Origin: JABCZS01 sp041660525 | GTDB lineage: Bacteria > Pseudomonadota > Gammaproteobacteria > JABCZS01 | DNA length: 64,000 nt | Assembly: GCA_041660525.1 (NCBI GenBank) | Contig: JBAZWD010000004.1 | Location: 62,001-126,000 of the forward strand | Direction of reading: 5' to 3' | Shown: positions 34,378 to 43,374 of the stretch, piece after piece | Numbering within the stretch: position 1 is the stretch's first letter | Layout of the letters: each line of letters begins with the position of its first letter | Notes under the pieces: model-generated | The model's input: only the letters and a program-made list of their open reading frames with translations | What the model was told of the DNA's origin: nothing | The model's database searches: none | Position numbers and translations under genes: made by a program

Positions 34378-36744
34378 ATGGCACGGCATATACGGGGTTT
34401 AGAAGCAAAACACGAACAGCGTCCGCAACAACTGTTGCGCGATACGCGTCCGCTCACGCGGCGTTTTTTTGATTTTATTCGTGACCCCAGCAGCGCAACC
34501 ATGATATTGATCGCGTTGGCCTTAGCTGGGTTTTTTTTACCAGGCGCCAATGATATTTTTTTATTGCTGGGTATTATTTTATTTTTATTATGTATTGGTA
34601 AACATTCCTCCTTACCTTTTCGTCTACCGCAACGCGCGGGTATTTTAGATTATAACGATCTCCAACCCAGCTCCAGCAAACCAAATAAAGCGCGCGGTAT
34701 TTTTTTCTACGGAAATGAACTTTCAAGCGGTGAAGAACTTTGGTTTAATAATGATGATATGCGTACCCACGCTTTAATTTTCGGCTCAACTGGTAGTGGT
34801 AAAACCGAAACATTAGTATCACTAGCCTATAATGCTTTGGTTCAAGGCAGTGGTTTTATTTACGTGGATGGTAAAGGTGATAACTCTTTATTCGCCAAAG
34901 TATTTTCTATGGCCAGACAAATGGGTCGTGAAGATGATGTGCTACTGATAAATTTCATGACCGGTGCACGCGATATTGTCGGCCCACAACCTAAACGTAT
35001 TTCTAACACCATGAATCCATTTTCATTAGGATCATCTAGCATGTGCGCGCAGCTGGTCATTAGTATGATGGATGCTTCTTCAGCAAGTCCTGATGGTGAT
35101 ATGTGGAAAGGCCGCGCGATTTCATTCATTGAAGCGCTCATGCGGATTTTATGTTATGCCCGAGATAAAGGCTATCTTTTGCTCGACGCGCATACGATAC
35201 GTCAATATTTTCATTTACCTAAACTAGAATCCATAGTACTGGATAAAAAATTTCCGGTAGATAATGAGCGTACAATCAGCATTGAAGATGCACCCGATGT
35301 GGTATTAGATCCCATCACTAACTATTTACTGACGCTCCCGGGTTTTGATAAGAACAATAAAGGCAAACAACGCGGCGAAGTTTTTGAACAGCATGGTTTC
35401 ATTGTCATGCAATTAACAAGATCATTTACTTCCTTAGCCGATACCTATGGTCATATTCTACGTACAGATTTACCTGAAGTGGATTTTCGTGACGTGGTTT
35501 TAAATCGTCGTATTTTAGTTGTGCTTTTACCTGCGCTGGAAAAAGCGCCTGAAGAATTAGCAAATTTAGGTAAAATTATTGTTGCTTCCTTAAAAGCGAT
35601 GATGGCATCGGGTTTAGGTGAAGCCGTCGAAGGAACCTATGCCGAATTGATCGAGAAAAAAGTAACCAACGCGCCTACACCTTTTTTATGTATCTTAGAC
35701 GAATACGGTTATTACGCCGTAAAAGGTTTCGCGGTCGTACCTGCGCAAGCACGTTCATTAGGTTTCTCTGCTATTTTTGCGGGACAAGATTTACCGGCAT
35801 TCCAAAAAGCTTCAAAAGAAGAAGCCTTATCCATCGGCGCGAACACTAACATTAAAATCGCCATGAAATTAGAAGATCCCATTGAAACCTGGGACTTTTT
35901 CAATAAAACAGCCGGTGAAGCGTTAGTCACACAAACCGAAAGTTTCCAAACCAACGAACGCAGTATGACTAACACCTATCAAGATACGCGCAGTGCTCGC
36001 GTCGAAAAACGTGCCCGCGTTGATTTACTCGATTTAAAAGATCAAGATGTTGGTGAGATGCATATCTTTTTCAGATCTAAAATTGTGCGTGCAAAATCAT
36101 TTTTTGCCAATCCCAAGCCTGCAAAAAAAATGCGCTTGAATCAATTTTTAAAAGTAAAACCACCTAGTGATGATGAAATTATTGAATTATTAGACAGGCT
36201 CACGCATTTTGAAAATATTTTCAAATCACCTGAATTATTAAATATCAATCCCACATTAGATGAAGATTTAATTTTTGCTTTAAATGCAATGCATGAACAT
36301 GCCAACCAACCCATAGATGAGCGCACCATTACCGGCGTAAAAGCACTTTATGAAAAACAAAATTACGTCGCCCCAATAGTCGATGAAGAACTAGAAGCCG
36401 CAATTTCCGGCATGGATATTTTAACGCAACCGCTACCTTCTCTTGAAGAAATGGAAAATATCGACCCACTAGAATTATTAAATATGCCAACATTTGCAGG
36501 CGCATTATTAGATAAAAATGAAGTACGCAGACAAGTTGAAACTATCGAGCGTTTCTACGGTGTACCACGTGCTAGAACCTTAGAAGCTGCAGTTAAAATT
36601 CTAAAAGACTTACGCAAAGCAACCAAATACCCACCTGGTGCTGGCAATGTACCGCCACCGAATAAAGAAGCAGTCATTGTCTTAATGAATGAACTGTCTG
36701 AAAAATTTGAAAAACAAAGTAGCGGCGCGCCTAAGAGTGAATAA
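34378..36744 (+). CDS. icmO: Dot/Icm type IV coupling ATPase IcmO/DotL
   Basis: The 788-residue protein has two transmembrane helices (residues about 40-82), a FtsK/VirD4-type ATPase with Walker A GSTGSGKTET and Walker B region CILDEYGYYA, and a long C-terminal extension that in Legionella binds IcmS-IcmW, DotN and LvgA. Length is close to the Legionella 783. The stop overlaps the GTG start of the next gene. Confidence 0.95.
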   Translation: MARHIRGLEAKHEQRPQQLLRDTRPLTRRFFDFIRDPSSATMILIALALAGFFLPGANDIFLLLGIILFLLCIGKHSSLPFRLPQRAGILDYNDLQPSSSKPNKARGIFFYGNELSSGEELWFNNDDMRTHALIFGSTGSGKTETLVSLAYNALVQGSGFIYVDGKGDNSLFAKVFSMARQMGREDDVLLINFMTGARDIVGPQPKRISNTMNPFSLGSSSMCAQLVISMMDASSASPDGDMWKGRAISFIEALMRILCYARDKGYLLLDAHTIRQYFHLPKLESIVLDKKFPVDNERTISIEDAPDVVLDPITNYLLTLPGFDKNNKGKQRGEVFEQHGFIVMQLTRSFTSLADTYGHILRTDLPEVDFRDVVLNRRILVVLLPALEKAPEELANLGKIIVASLKAMMASGLGEAVEGTYAELIEKKVTNAPTPFLCILDEYGYYAVKGFAVVPAQARSLGFSAIFAGQDLPAFQKASKEEALSIGANTNIKIAMKLEDPIETWDFFNKTAGEALVTQTESFQTNERSMTNTYQDTRSARVEKRARVDLLDLKDQDVGEMHIFFRSKIVRAKSFFANPKPAKKMRLNQFLKVKPPSDDEIIELLDRLTHFENIFKSPELLNINPTLDEDLIFALNAMHEHANQPIDERTITGVKALYEKQNYVAPIVDEELEAAISGMDILTQPLPSLEEMENIDPLELLNMPTFAGALLDKNEVRRQVETIERFYGVPRARTLEAAVKILKDLRKATKYPPGAGNVPPPNKEAVIVLMNELSEKFEKQSSGAPKSE

Positions 36745-37759
36745 TTTTCTAGAAACAAATCGGCTGGTTTTAGCTATACCTAAATTTTCAGATTTACCTG
36801 AAATACTAGATTTACGACAAGACAGTGAAGTCATGCAATTTGTCGGTCAAGGACGTATAGAAACCGAAACTGACGTTAAACGATTTTTAGAAATAGCAAT
36901 CCCCTATCAAAATAAATACGGCTTTGGTTTTTGCAGTGTATTTAAAAAAGACTCGGGTGAATTTATCGGACAAGCCGGGTTATTTCATTTAGGCTTTGAT
37001 GAAGATCAAAAAGATATCGAAATTGCTTATCGATTAAAGAAAAAATTCTGGGGCCAAGGCTATGCCACTGAACTTGCAGAAGCATTAATTAACTGGGGAT
37101 TTACGCATTTAGCTGTTGAAAAATTAGTTGCAATTGTATGGCCTGGAAATACACGCTCGCAACATGTCTTAGAAAAAGCAGGACTTATTTATCAAGGTTT
37201 AATTCATTTTCGCGATAAAGAATTATTGTTTTATGAAATTTACAAAGCCGATCAAATAACGATCGAACCTTATAATCCACAATGGCTACAAATGGCAATC
37301 AATGAAATTGCTCAATTACGTGAAATTTTACCCGCAGATCAAATTCTCGATATTCAACATGTTGGCAGCACCGCGATTCCTAATCTGTCGGCAAAACCTG
37401 TTATTGATCTTCAAATTGCAGTCGCTTCATTAGCCGATATTAAACAAACAGCAATAACCGCATTAGAAAAATTAAATTTTAAATATTGGGCTGAAAATCC
37501 CGATCCAACACGTATGTTTTTTGTTAAAGACATGCCGCCCTTTGGTAAACAACGCACGTTTCATGTGCATATCAGTGAAATTACCAATAAACATTGGATA
37601 GAAAAAATAGCATTTAGAGATTATTTATTGTCTCATCCAAATGATGCAAAAGCTTATGAGCAATTAAAAATAGATCTTGCACAGCAATACCGCCATCATC
37701 GTGAAAAATATACCCTCGCAAAAACGCAGTTTATACAAAATATAATCCAGTCACTATGA
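36737..37759 (+). CDS. GNAT acetyltransferase-GrpB/UPF0157 fusion protein
   Basis: The 340-residue protein joins two domains. Residues 1 to about 172 are a RimJ/RimL-like GNAT acetyltransferase (ETNRLVLAIPKFSDL, then KFWGQGYATELAEALI). Residues about 173-340 are a GrpB/UPF0157 nucleotidyltransferase-like domain (IEPYNPQWLQMA, then QHVGSTAIPNLSAKPVIDL). The start is taken as GTG 36737, which overlaps the icmO end by 8 nt and gives the classic N-terminus. Substrates are unknown. Its position right behind icmO suggests co-transcription. Confidence 0.8.
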   Translation: MNNFLETNRLVLAIPKFSDLPEILDLRQDSEVMQFVGQGRIETETDVKRFLEIAIPYQNKYGFGFCSVFKKDSGEFIGQAGLFHLGFDEDQKDIEIAYRLKKKFWGQGYATELAEALINWGFTHLAVEKLVAIVWPGNTRSQHVLEKAGLIYQGLIHFRDKELLFYEIYKADQITIEPYNPQWLQMAINEIAQLREILPADQILDIQHVGSTAIPNLSAKPVIDLQIAVASLADIKQTAITALEKLNFKYWAENPDPTRMFFVKDMPPFGKQRTFHVHISEITNKHWIEKIAFRDYLLSHPNDAKAYEQLKIDLAQQYRHHREKYTLAKTQFIQNIIQSL

Positions 37760-37828
37760 TTTTTTAGATAACCCCTTGGGCACGAATCAAGCCCACTGGT
37801 TTTCACGCACCGCAATTTTAAAGTTATC

Positions 37829-37857
37829 TTGACACCTCACTTTTTCTTATGTTAAAT
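37829..37857 (+). promoter_or_regulatory. Putative promoter of the ankyrin gene
   Basis: TTGACA (37829-37834), 17 bp, TTAAAT (37852-37857), 27 bp before the TTG start of the ankyrin gene. Confidence 0.5.
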
Positions 37858-37884
37858 TGCTTACTTTCATGAGGGCATGGTAAC

Positions 37885-38904
37885 TTGAACGAATTAGAAT
37901 TACGCCAAAATGCAGCTAAAGGTAATATAGAAGCGATAGAGTCCTTACTCTTAAAAGCTGAAAAAAACAATATTACTATTAATATCAATAGCAAAGGTCC
38001 GCAAAGCGGCAAAACCGCCGCTCATTTCGCAGCAGCTGGGAATCATGCCAGCATGTTACGTTTATTGCACAATTTAGGGGCTGATTTCACTCTGAAAGAT
38101 AATGAAGGCAATATACCCTTTGCTTTAACTAAAAGTGAAGAATGCCAAACAGTTTTTTCCCTAGTTGAGCTCGGTTTGCGCGCTCTGGAAGCCACTCAAA
38201 AAACTTTCCCCCATAGCGTTGATGTTAATTACGATAATGAGAACAGTAAAAAATTATCAGAATTTCGGAATAAAACTTTAGAATGCGTGGAAGCAGCTGT
38301 AAAGATAAGCGCAAGCAACATTATGAAATCCATTGATATTACTAAAATAGAGACAAACAAACTATATGAAATTGTTGATTTTCTTTTCCAGCTACATGAT
38401 CATTATGAAACCATTAAATTAAGCAAAGAAAACAACTTTAATCTAGGTGCTTGTGCTGAAATGAGCGCTGCAAGCTTTGTATCTCTGGCCAATGACAACT
38501 CGCATAATTTTTGCGTTGACCAATTTACTTTTTCAAATCTAAAAAAATCGGATCCGCACAGTAATTTTAATGACCATACAATTGCCATATTAAATCGTAA
38601 TTCTCAAAATAAACTTCCAAATTCTCTTTCACAGGCACTAATAGTAGATGCATTGAGTGAAAAATATAAATTAGTTTTCTTTGAACACATGCATATGGCA
38701 AACCAATCACTCATGAAGCGCTGCTATTTTGACTCTCTTGAAAATATAAAGCTCATTTGTTCATCTCATATTCCATCTATGCTTCCCGCTGGTTTAAACC
38801 CAGCTGCATTAAAGATAATTGAAGACATCTATCAAAAACTGAATAAAGCTGCGGGTGAAGCATTGAACGGCCCCAGTGCACCATCTCAAGTGCTAAAAAC
38901 CTAA
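37885..38904 (+). CDS. Ankyrin-repeat protein, candidate Dot/Icm effector
   Basis: The 339-residue protein has two to three ankyrin-like units in the first 110 residues (ELRQNAAKGNIEAIESLLL, GKTAAHFAAAGNHASMLRLL and NLGADFTLKDNEGNIPF). The remaining 230 residues are not recognised. It uses a TTG start with GAGGG 9 nt upstream; nearby ATGs are out of frame. Ankyrin proteins next to dot/icm genes in Legionellales are often translocated effectors, which is inference here. Confidence 0.7.
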   Translation: MNELELRQNAAKGNIEAIESLLLKAEKNNITININSKGPQSGKTAAHFAAAGNHASMLRLLHNLGADFTLKDNEGNIPFALTKSEECQTVFSLVELGLRALEATQKTFPHSVDVNYDNENSKKLSEFRNKTLECVEAAVKISASNIMKSIDITKIETNKLYEIVDFLFQLHDHYETIKLSKENNFNLGACAEMSAASFVSLANDNSHNFCVDQFTFSNLKKSDPHSNFNDHTIAILNRNSQNKLPNSLSQALIVDALSEKYKLVFFEHMHMANQSLMKRCYFDSLENIKLICSSHIPSMLPAGLNPAALKIIEDIYQKLNKAAGEALNGPSAPSQVLKT

Positions 38905-38968
38905 GAAAACCTCTCATTATCAAGGCGTCCTATCCTTAATATTCGCCTATTGCCCAATATTGATACAT

Positions 38969-38978
38969 AGTATATACT
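38969..38978. promoter_or_regulatory. Palindrome upstream of mazEF, candidate operator
   Basis: AGTATATACT is a perfect 10-bp palindrome 28 bp upstream of the antitoxin start, within an AT-rich stretch with -10-like TATAGT. MazE-type antitoxins commonly bind such sites to autoregulate. Confidence 0.4.
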
Positions 38979-39006
38979 TATAGTTTGTAAGATTTAGGAA
39001 ACTTGT

Positions 39007-39270
39007 ATGAAAATTGAGGCGAGTATTCAAAAATGGGGAAATGGGCTTGCTTTACGCGTTTCGGGTATTATGCGTGATATTCCTCATTTTAAAGAAGGAA
39101 TGCGTGTAATAGTTGATGTCAGTGAAGATGGCTTTGTTGTAAAAAAAGCTGCGCCTAATAAGAAAAAAAAATTACCATTTACAGAAAAAGAACTGCTTGC
39201 TAATATGACTGCCTATACAAGCCATGCGGATGAAGTGGCTATATTAAAAATTAAGGAAATAGGAGATTAA
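39007..39270 (+). CDS. MazE/AbrB-type antitoxin
   Basis: The 87-residue protein has the swapped-hairpin AbrB DNA-binding motif SIQKWGNGLALRV at its N-terminus and a charged C-terminal tail expected to wrap the toxin. It lies 2 bp before the MazF-type gene, with AGGAG inside its last codons serving the toxin. Confidence 0.88.
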   Translation: MKIEASIQKWGNGLALRVSGIMRDIPHFKEGMRVIVDVSEDGFVVKKAAPNKKKKLPFTEKELLANMTAYTSHADEVAILKIKEIGD

Positions 39271-39272
39271 GC

Positions 39273-39626
39273 TTGTCGCAATATGTTCCAGATAGAAATG
39301 ATATTGTATGGCTGGATTTTGAACCTACAAAAGGTAAAGAAATAGGTAAATATCGTCCTGCTTTTGTTTTATCTTCGCATCTATACAATAAAAAAACAGG
39401 TTTATTAATTTGCTGCCCCATTAGCACTAGCATTCGTAATGCACCCACAGAAATTCCGCTTAAAAATTTAGATGTTCCTAGCGTTATCGCAAGCAGCATT
39501 GTACAAACGCTGTCTTGGCAAGATAGAAAAGTAAAATTTATATCAAAAGCAGAAAAACATACCTTAAAGGATGTTTTAGATAGATTATTACCTTTACTGG
39601 GTGCAGAAATTTATTTTAATGTGTGA
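39273..39626 (+). CDS. MazF/PemK-type mRNA interferase toxin
   Basis: The 117-residue protein has the family features DIVWLDFEPTKGKEIGKYRP and ICCPISTSIRN; MazF toxins cut mRNA at short sequences. The start is TTG 39273 with AGGAG (39261-39265) 7 nt upstream, a weak start that would keep toxin below antitoxin. Both genes form a complete type II toxin-antitoxin pair. Confidence 0.88.
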   Translation: MSQYVPDRNDIVWLDFEPTKGKEIGKYRPAFVLSSHLYNKKTGLLICCPISTSIRNAPTEIPLKNLDVPSVIASSIVQTLSWQDRKVKFISKAEKHTLKDVLDRLLPLLGAEIYFNV

Positions 39627-39674
39627 CTTCATTTCACTTTTCTTTTTCATGGTAGTATCAATAGGAGACTCAAA

Positions 39675-39758
39675 ATGCTCGATCATATTACGATTTCAGT
39701 TAAAGATTTTGTGCTAGATCCCGATGGTAATAATATTGAAGTGGTGTGTCATATTTAA
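39675..39758 (+). pseudogene. VOC/glyoxalase-family remnant with an internal in-frame deletion
   Basis: A 27-codon frame joins the typical VOC N-terminus MLDHITISVKDF directly to the typical VOC C-terminus FVLDPDGNNIEVVCH, sharing one Phe codon at the join. About 90-100 internal codons are missing. The ribosome site AGGAG and the ATG survive, and the stop overlaps the next ATG (TAATG). It is most likely the scar of a microhomology-mediated deletion. Confidence 0.75.
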
Positions 39759-40120
39759 TGAGTGTAATAATGTCCACAATTTCTATCGCGGAGTTATATA
39801 CAGGCAAAGATCAGCAATCACATTTTCGCACTATTGTTATTAATACAAATTCACAACAACCTTTAGGATTGTATTCAAAACAATTTCCTACCCAGCATAT
39901 GATGTTTCGTCATTTTGATGCCGGCATTGTTTTTGATTGGCATGTTGCACCGCAAGCGCAATACATTATTTATCTTGAAGGCGAAGTAGAAGTGGAAATC
40001 GGCTGTGGAGAAAAACGTAGATTTAAAGCCAGTGATATTTTATTTGCTAATGATCTAAGTGGGCAAGGTCATATTACCCGCACATTGACTCAAGGCAAGG
40101 CTGTGATTATTATTACTTAA
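39758..40120 (+). CDS. Small cupin-like protein
   Basis: The 120-residue protein looks like a single cupin barrel: FDWHVAPQAQYIIYLEGEVEVEIG resembles cupin motif 1 and the region LFANDLSGQGHIT the second motif. Function is unknown; such proteins often bind a metal or a small acid. ATG 39758 overlaps the VOC remnant stop, so it may have been coupled to the lost gene. ATG 39770 (MSTISIAELYTG) is an equally good start. Confidence 0.7.
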   Translation: MSVIMSTISIAELYTGKDQQSHFRTIVINTNSQQPLGLYSKQFPTQHMMFRHFDAGIVFDWHVAPQAQYIIYLEGEVEVEIGCGEKRRFKASDILFANDLSGQGHITRTLTQGKAVIIIT

Positions 40121-40175
40121 TAATAATTTTGCAATAAAAAAACACTAATTATTGATCATAGCTTCGTTATTAATT

Positions 40176-40709
40176 CTATCCAGAATAATTTAAAGGCGAA
40201 AGTTTAGTTTTAAAAGGTGTGTTTTTTACACTTAATTTGTTTTCCTGCTTTTCAAAGAGATATGATAATTCAGGACGCATTTTGTCTGGATGCGCTTGCA
40301 AGTAATTTCTTAATTGATTTTCTACTTTTTCAATCTGATAAACCACATCTGGATGCAGAACATTGGATTTTAAATGTTCTAGTAATTCAACGAGTTTATC
40401 AAGTGGCGGTTTTTCAAATTTGAATTGCAAGCTTGTTATTTTTTCTAAGCTAGTAAGAATAACCATCTGCGCTTGTGAGATTCCAGCATCGCTATCAGAG
40501 TTGCTTTCACCCGCAGATAATTTTTCTTTATTTAAAGCTTGATAAGCATTGAGAATAAGTTTTTCAAACAATAATTCTGTGGCACTTCGCGAGGGTTGTT
40601 TGTCATTATTGCTTGCAGCGGGCTCACCCGCTTGGCCTAAGCAAGCGCAAATTATTTTAGGTTGATTACAACCATTGCAATAAATGATTTTTTGAATAAA
40701 TTCGCTCAT
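40176..40709 (-). CDS. Hypothetical protein with a cysteine cluster, effector candidate
   Basis: The 177-residue soluble protein begins with a four-cysteine cluster (YCNGCNQPKIICAC) that could bind zinc, followed by a Ser/Asp-rich linker and two predicted long helices. No family was recognised. It and the next gene upstream (gap 25 bp) form a minus-strand pair in the accessory zone. Confidence 0.55.
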   Translation of the reverse strand: MSEFIQKIIYCNGCNQPKIICACLGQAGEPAASNNDKQPSRSATELLFEKLILNAYQALNKEKLSAGESNSDSDAGISQAQMVILTSLEKITSLQFKFEKPPLDKLVELLEHLKSNVLHPDVVYQIEKVENQLRNYLQAHPDKMRPELSYLFEKQENKLSVKNTPFKTKLSPLNYSG

Positions 40710-40734
40710 AATTTAGCACCTCGCGTTGTTCAAT

Positions 40735-41373
40735 TTACCCATAATACTTGATTTTCTTTTTGTTTTCCTTATCAGCTAAAAGAAAAGTCATTTCATCTGG
40801 CATTTTAGCATTATTATCCTTATTAACAACATCCATAAACTGGGGGTAACGTTTAGGTAATTCTTTGGGCGCAGGGGGAATATAGATCCCAAAATTTTGC
40901 ACTTTTTCAAAATAAAATTCAGCTTTTTGAGCATCCCCTAGACTTTTATAAATATTCGCCAATGTACAATAAGTTCTATCACATGGAATAGGATCGCAAG
41001 CTGCACTCTCAAGCCAATAAATAGCCTTCTCATAATCCATAGCAGTACCCATACCAGAATAATACATAAAACCTAAATCACGCCTGGCTTGTATATTATT
41101 ATTTTTTGCAGCCCTATGGCATAAAGTAAAAGCACTGGCATAGAGCTGTTGAATATATTCTCGGCTGCCGAGCTGTTTTGCACTACATAATTCAGCCATT
41201 GCAGAATATAGCATCCAACAGGCTCTAGGTGCAGTAGATGTCATTACGCTCTCGATATTGTCCTGAACAGCTACCAGCGTATTCATATAAACAGATAAGG
41301 CTTTATTATACTGACGATCCTTAACTAAACGTTTTCCCTGCTCTAAAGCGTTAATGCATTGTTGCTCTATCAT
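40735..41373 (-). CDS. Sel1/TPR-like repeat protein, candidate effector
   Basis: The 212-residue helical repeat protein has a clear Sel1-like unit, ARRDLGFMYYSGMGTAMDYE followed by KAIYWLESAA, and a following TPR-like unit (CTLANIYKSLGDAQKAEFYF). Such repeats mediate protein binding and are frequent in Legionellales effectors. The start at 41373 (MIEQQCINALEQ) has AGGT upstream; an in-frame ATG at 41430 would add 19 residues. Translocation is inference. Confidence 0.65.
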   Translation of the reverse strand: MIEQQCINALEQGKRLVKDRQYNKALSVYMNTLVAVQDNIESVMTSTAPRACWMLYSAMAELCSAKQLGSREYIQQLYASAFTLCHRAAKNNNIQARRDLGFMYYSGMGTAMDYEKAIYWLESAACDPIPCDRTYCTLANIYKSLGDAQKAEFYFEKVQNFGIYIPPAPKELPKRYPQFMDVVNKDNNAKMPDEMTFLLADKENKKKIKYYG

Positions 41374-41530
41374 GGTACTACCTAATTCAGATTGATTAAA
41401 AAAGTTGGATGTTAGCATACCTACAAACATAAAGCAAGAATTCTAAATAATACAGGGAGTTCCAAACTTGTGAATTAATTAAGAAACTGATAAAGTCTGG
41501 TTTATTACTCATTCCTAAAGGTGTTTCAAC

Positions 41531-43342
41531 ATGCATGATCTAAAAATGGCAGCACGTATTTTTGAAAAAAACCAAAAGATTAGAGCCTTGTATTTAGAGA
41601 TTGTTGAGCTCATGGATCAGACAACCCGTACTATGCTTAATGACGCCAGTATAGCGGTGATGAACTTAGATTTCACACAAGAAGCAATCAATAAGCGGAC
41701 CGCTGCGGGTGAGGATATAGCGCCTTATCTGCCGGATTATTTAAGAACTTTTGATTTTAGAAGTTTATCTTACAGCCTTTACTTATTGCCCATGGTATTT
41801 TCTCAATTTTACCCTCAATTCTTATGGACAGATAAAGAAACGGAACTTTTAGGACAGCGTTTGCGCGATAATCCTCGACATATCATTGAAGATGAAGAGT
41901 TGCTAAATAGGATGTTAGAAAAATTAAAACATGCTAAAGACAGAATGTCACACATTACACTTCTGACTTTAGGACTGAGTATGCCACTGTATTTATCGTT
42001 TGTGATGCCAGGGACGGATGGACGGGTGATTCTTAATCAAATCTACACGGGCTATCATCAACTACGAATGCTGATGGATTATTTTATGCCTAGTTATGAA
42101 ACGCAGCAAAACGAATTGCGAAATCAATTCGTGCAAGCTTATAAGGAATATTTCCCGAATCCAAATGCACAAATCACCTATACTCAGCCGATTATTTATT
42201 CTGCAAGTAATACCCGCTTTCTTAATGCGCGCCTTACCTTTACTTTTACTGTCACTCAAAAAAGCAACGACTCACTTTTTCAAAGTTTAATAATAAGAGC
42301 GCTATGTCCACATGCGGTGAGTCATGTGACAGATGAAGGGTTTTGTACAACCTTGGAATTTCCGTTTAATACCTTAATGGGGCGTACTCAGCTTACCAAA
42401 TATGAATTTAAAAAAATGTTTAAAGCTGCGCATGAAAACACAAGTCGAGTCAGTGCTCAGTTCAGAGCGCTAGGCTCTTTGTCACAGGGTTTTATAGGAC
42501 CATTTGATCACCAAGATGATTATCGATTTTTAATTATCACTGATCCCTTTTATCGGATTCAATTAGCAAAAGAGCGGTGGCCATTTCTGATTCAAAGAGA
42601 GCATGATTGTGTGATCAATCTGCTAGATTTAAAGAAGGAAGAGCAAGAACAATTTCTTCAAAAAATACAACCCGAGAAAAAACCTGCTCCCACTACTACG
42701 CCTGTTGTAATACAAGCAACAGCGACAAATTATCAAAATAGCACATTATATATGTATGGCGGCGGTACGAAAGCACCTCAAAATAAAATCGAAAAACAAA
42801 TACGTGGCGTTCTAGGTGGAGCGGCCAATACTGATCCAAGATTAGCGGAATTAATTAACATTGAAGAAAAACTACCGGTATGGGATGACGATCCTGACAG
42901 CGCCAATGCAGCGTATCCGTATCGTCAGATCCGCTTACTTAAATCAATAGGCAGTAAGCAACCTGTTGACAGCCATGTGTATATTCGCATCCCAGAAAAA
43001 GATTATAAGCAATTTGCTGAACATTTATTTCTATGCGATCAAGGTATAGATAAACATAAGGGATTTAAATTATTGGAGATAATCGATAAAACCTATGGTT
43101 GTTTTGAAAGTCACGATCACTCCGATGATCGCTATCTTGCCTATGCCCAAAGTTGGGGCACGCAAGAAACAGTAGTCAATGGAAAATCTCAATTCCAGCG
43201 GGTGTTATTATTAAAAATTGATACCGAAACGGTTTACACCCACGAGGGAGTGAAACGATTATCTATCACAAATCGTAGAATTGCTGACAGCTTGGATATT
43301 TATGAATCTGAAAATCGCTGGCGCACTGTGTGCAAAAAATAA
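41531..43342 (+). CDS. Large hypothetical protein
   Basis: The 603-residue protein has no recognised domain. It contains a hydrophobic patch near residue 150 (HITLLTLGLSMPLYLSFVMPG), perhaps one membrane-associated segment, and a low-complexity linker near residues 385-400 (KKPAPTTTPVV). AAAGGTG lies 6 nt before ATG 41531. Size, lack of relatives and neighbours suggest a Dot/Icm effector, but nothing in the sequence proves it. Confidence 0.6.
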   Translation: MHDLKMAARIFEKNQKIRALYLEIVELMDQTTRTMLNDASIAVMNLDFTQEAINKRTAAGEDIAPYLPDYLRTFDFRSLSYSLYLLPMVFSQFYPQFLWTDKETELLGQRLRDNPRHIIEDEELLNRMLEKLKHAKDRMSHITLLTLGLSMPLYLSFVMPGTDGRVILNQIYTGYHQLRMLMDYFMPSYETQQNELRNQFVQAYKEYFPNPNAQITYTQPIIYSASNTRFLNARLTFTFTVTQKSNDSLFQSLIIRALCPHAVSHVTDEGFCTTLEFPFNTLMGRTQLTKYEFKKMFKAAHENTSRVSAQFRALGSLSQGFIGPFDHQDDYRFLIITDPFYRIQLAKERWPFLIQREHDCVINLLDLKKEEQEQFLQKIQPEKKPAPTTTPVVIQATATNYQNSTLYMYGGGTKAPQNKIEKQIRGVLGGAANTDPRLAELINIEEKLPVWDDDPDSANAAYPYRQIRLLKSIGSKQPVDSHVYIRIPEKDYKQFAEHLFLCDQGIDKHKGFKLLEIIDKTYGCFESHDHSDDRYLAYAQSWGTQETVVNGKSQFQRVLLLKIDTETVYTHEGVKRLSITNRRIADSLDIYESENRWRTVCKK

Positions 43343-43374
43343 ATAAACATCAATATACTTTTAAGAAGGTGAAC

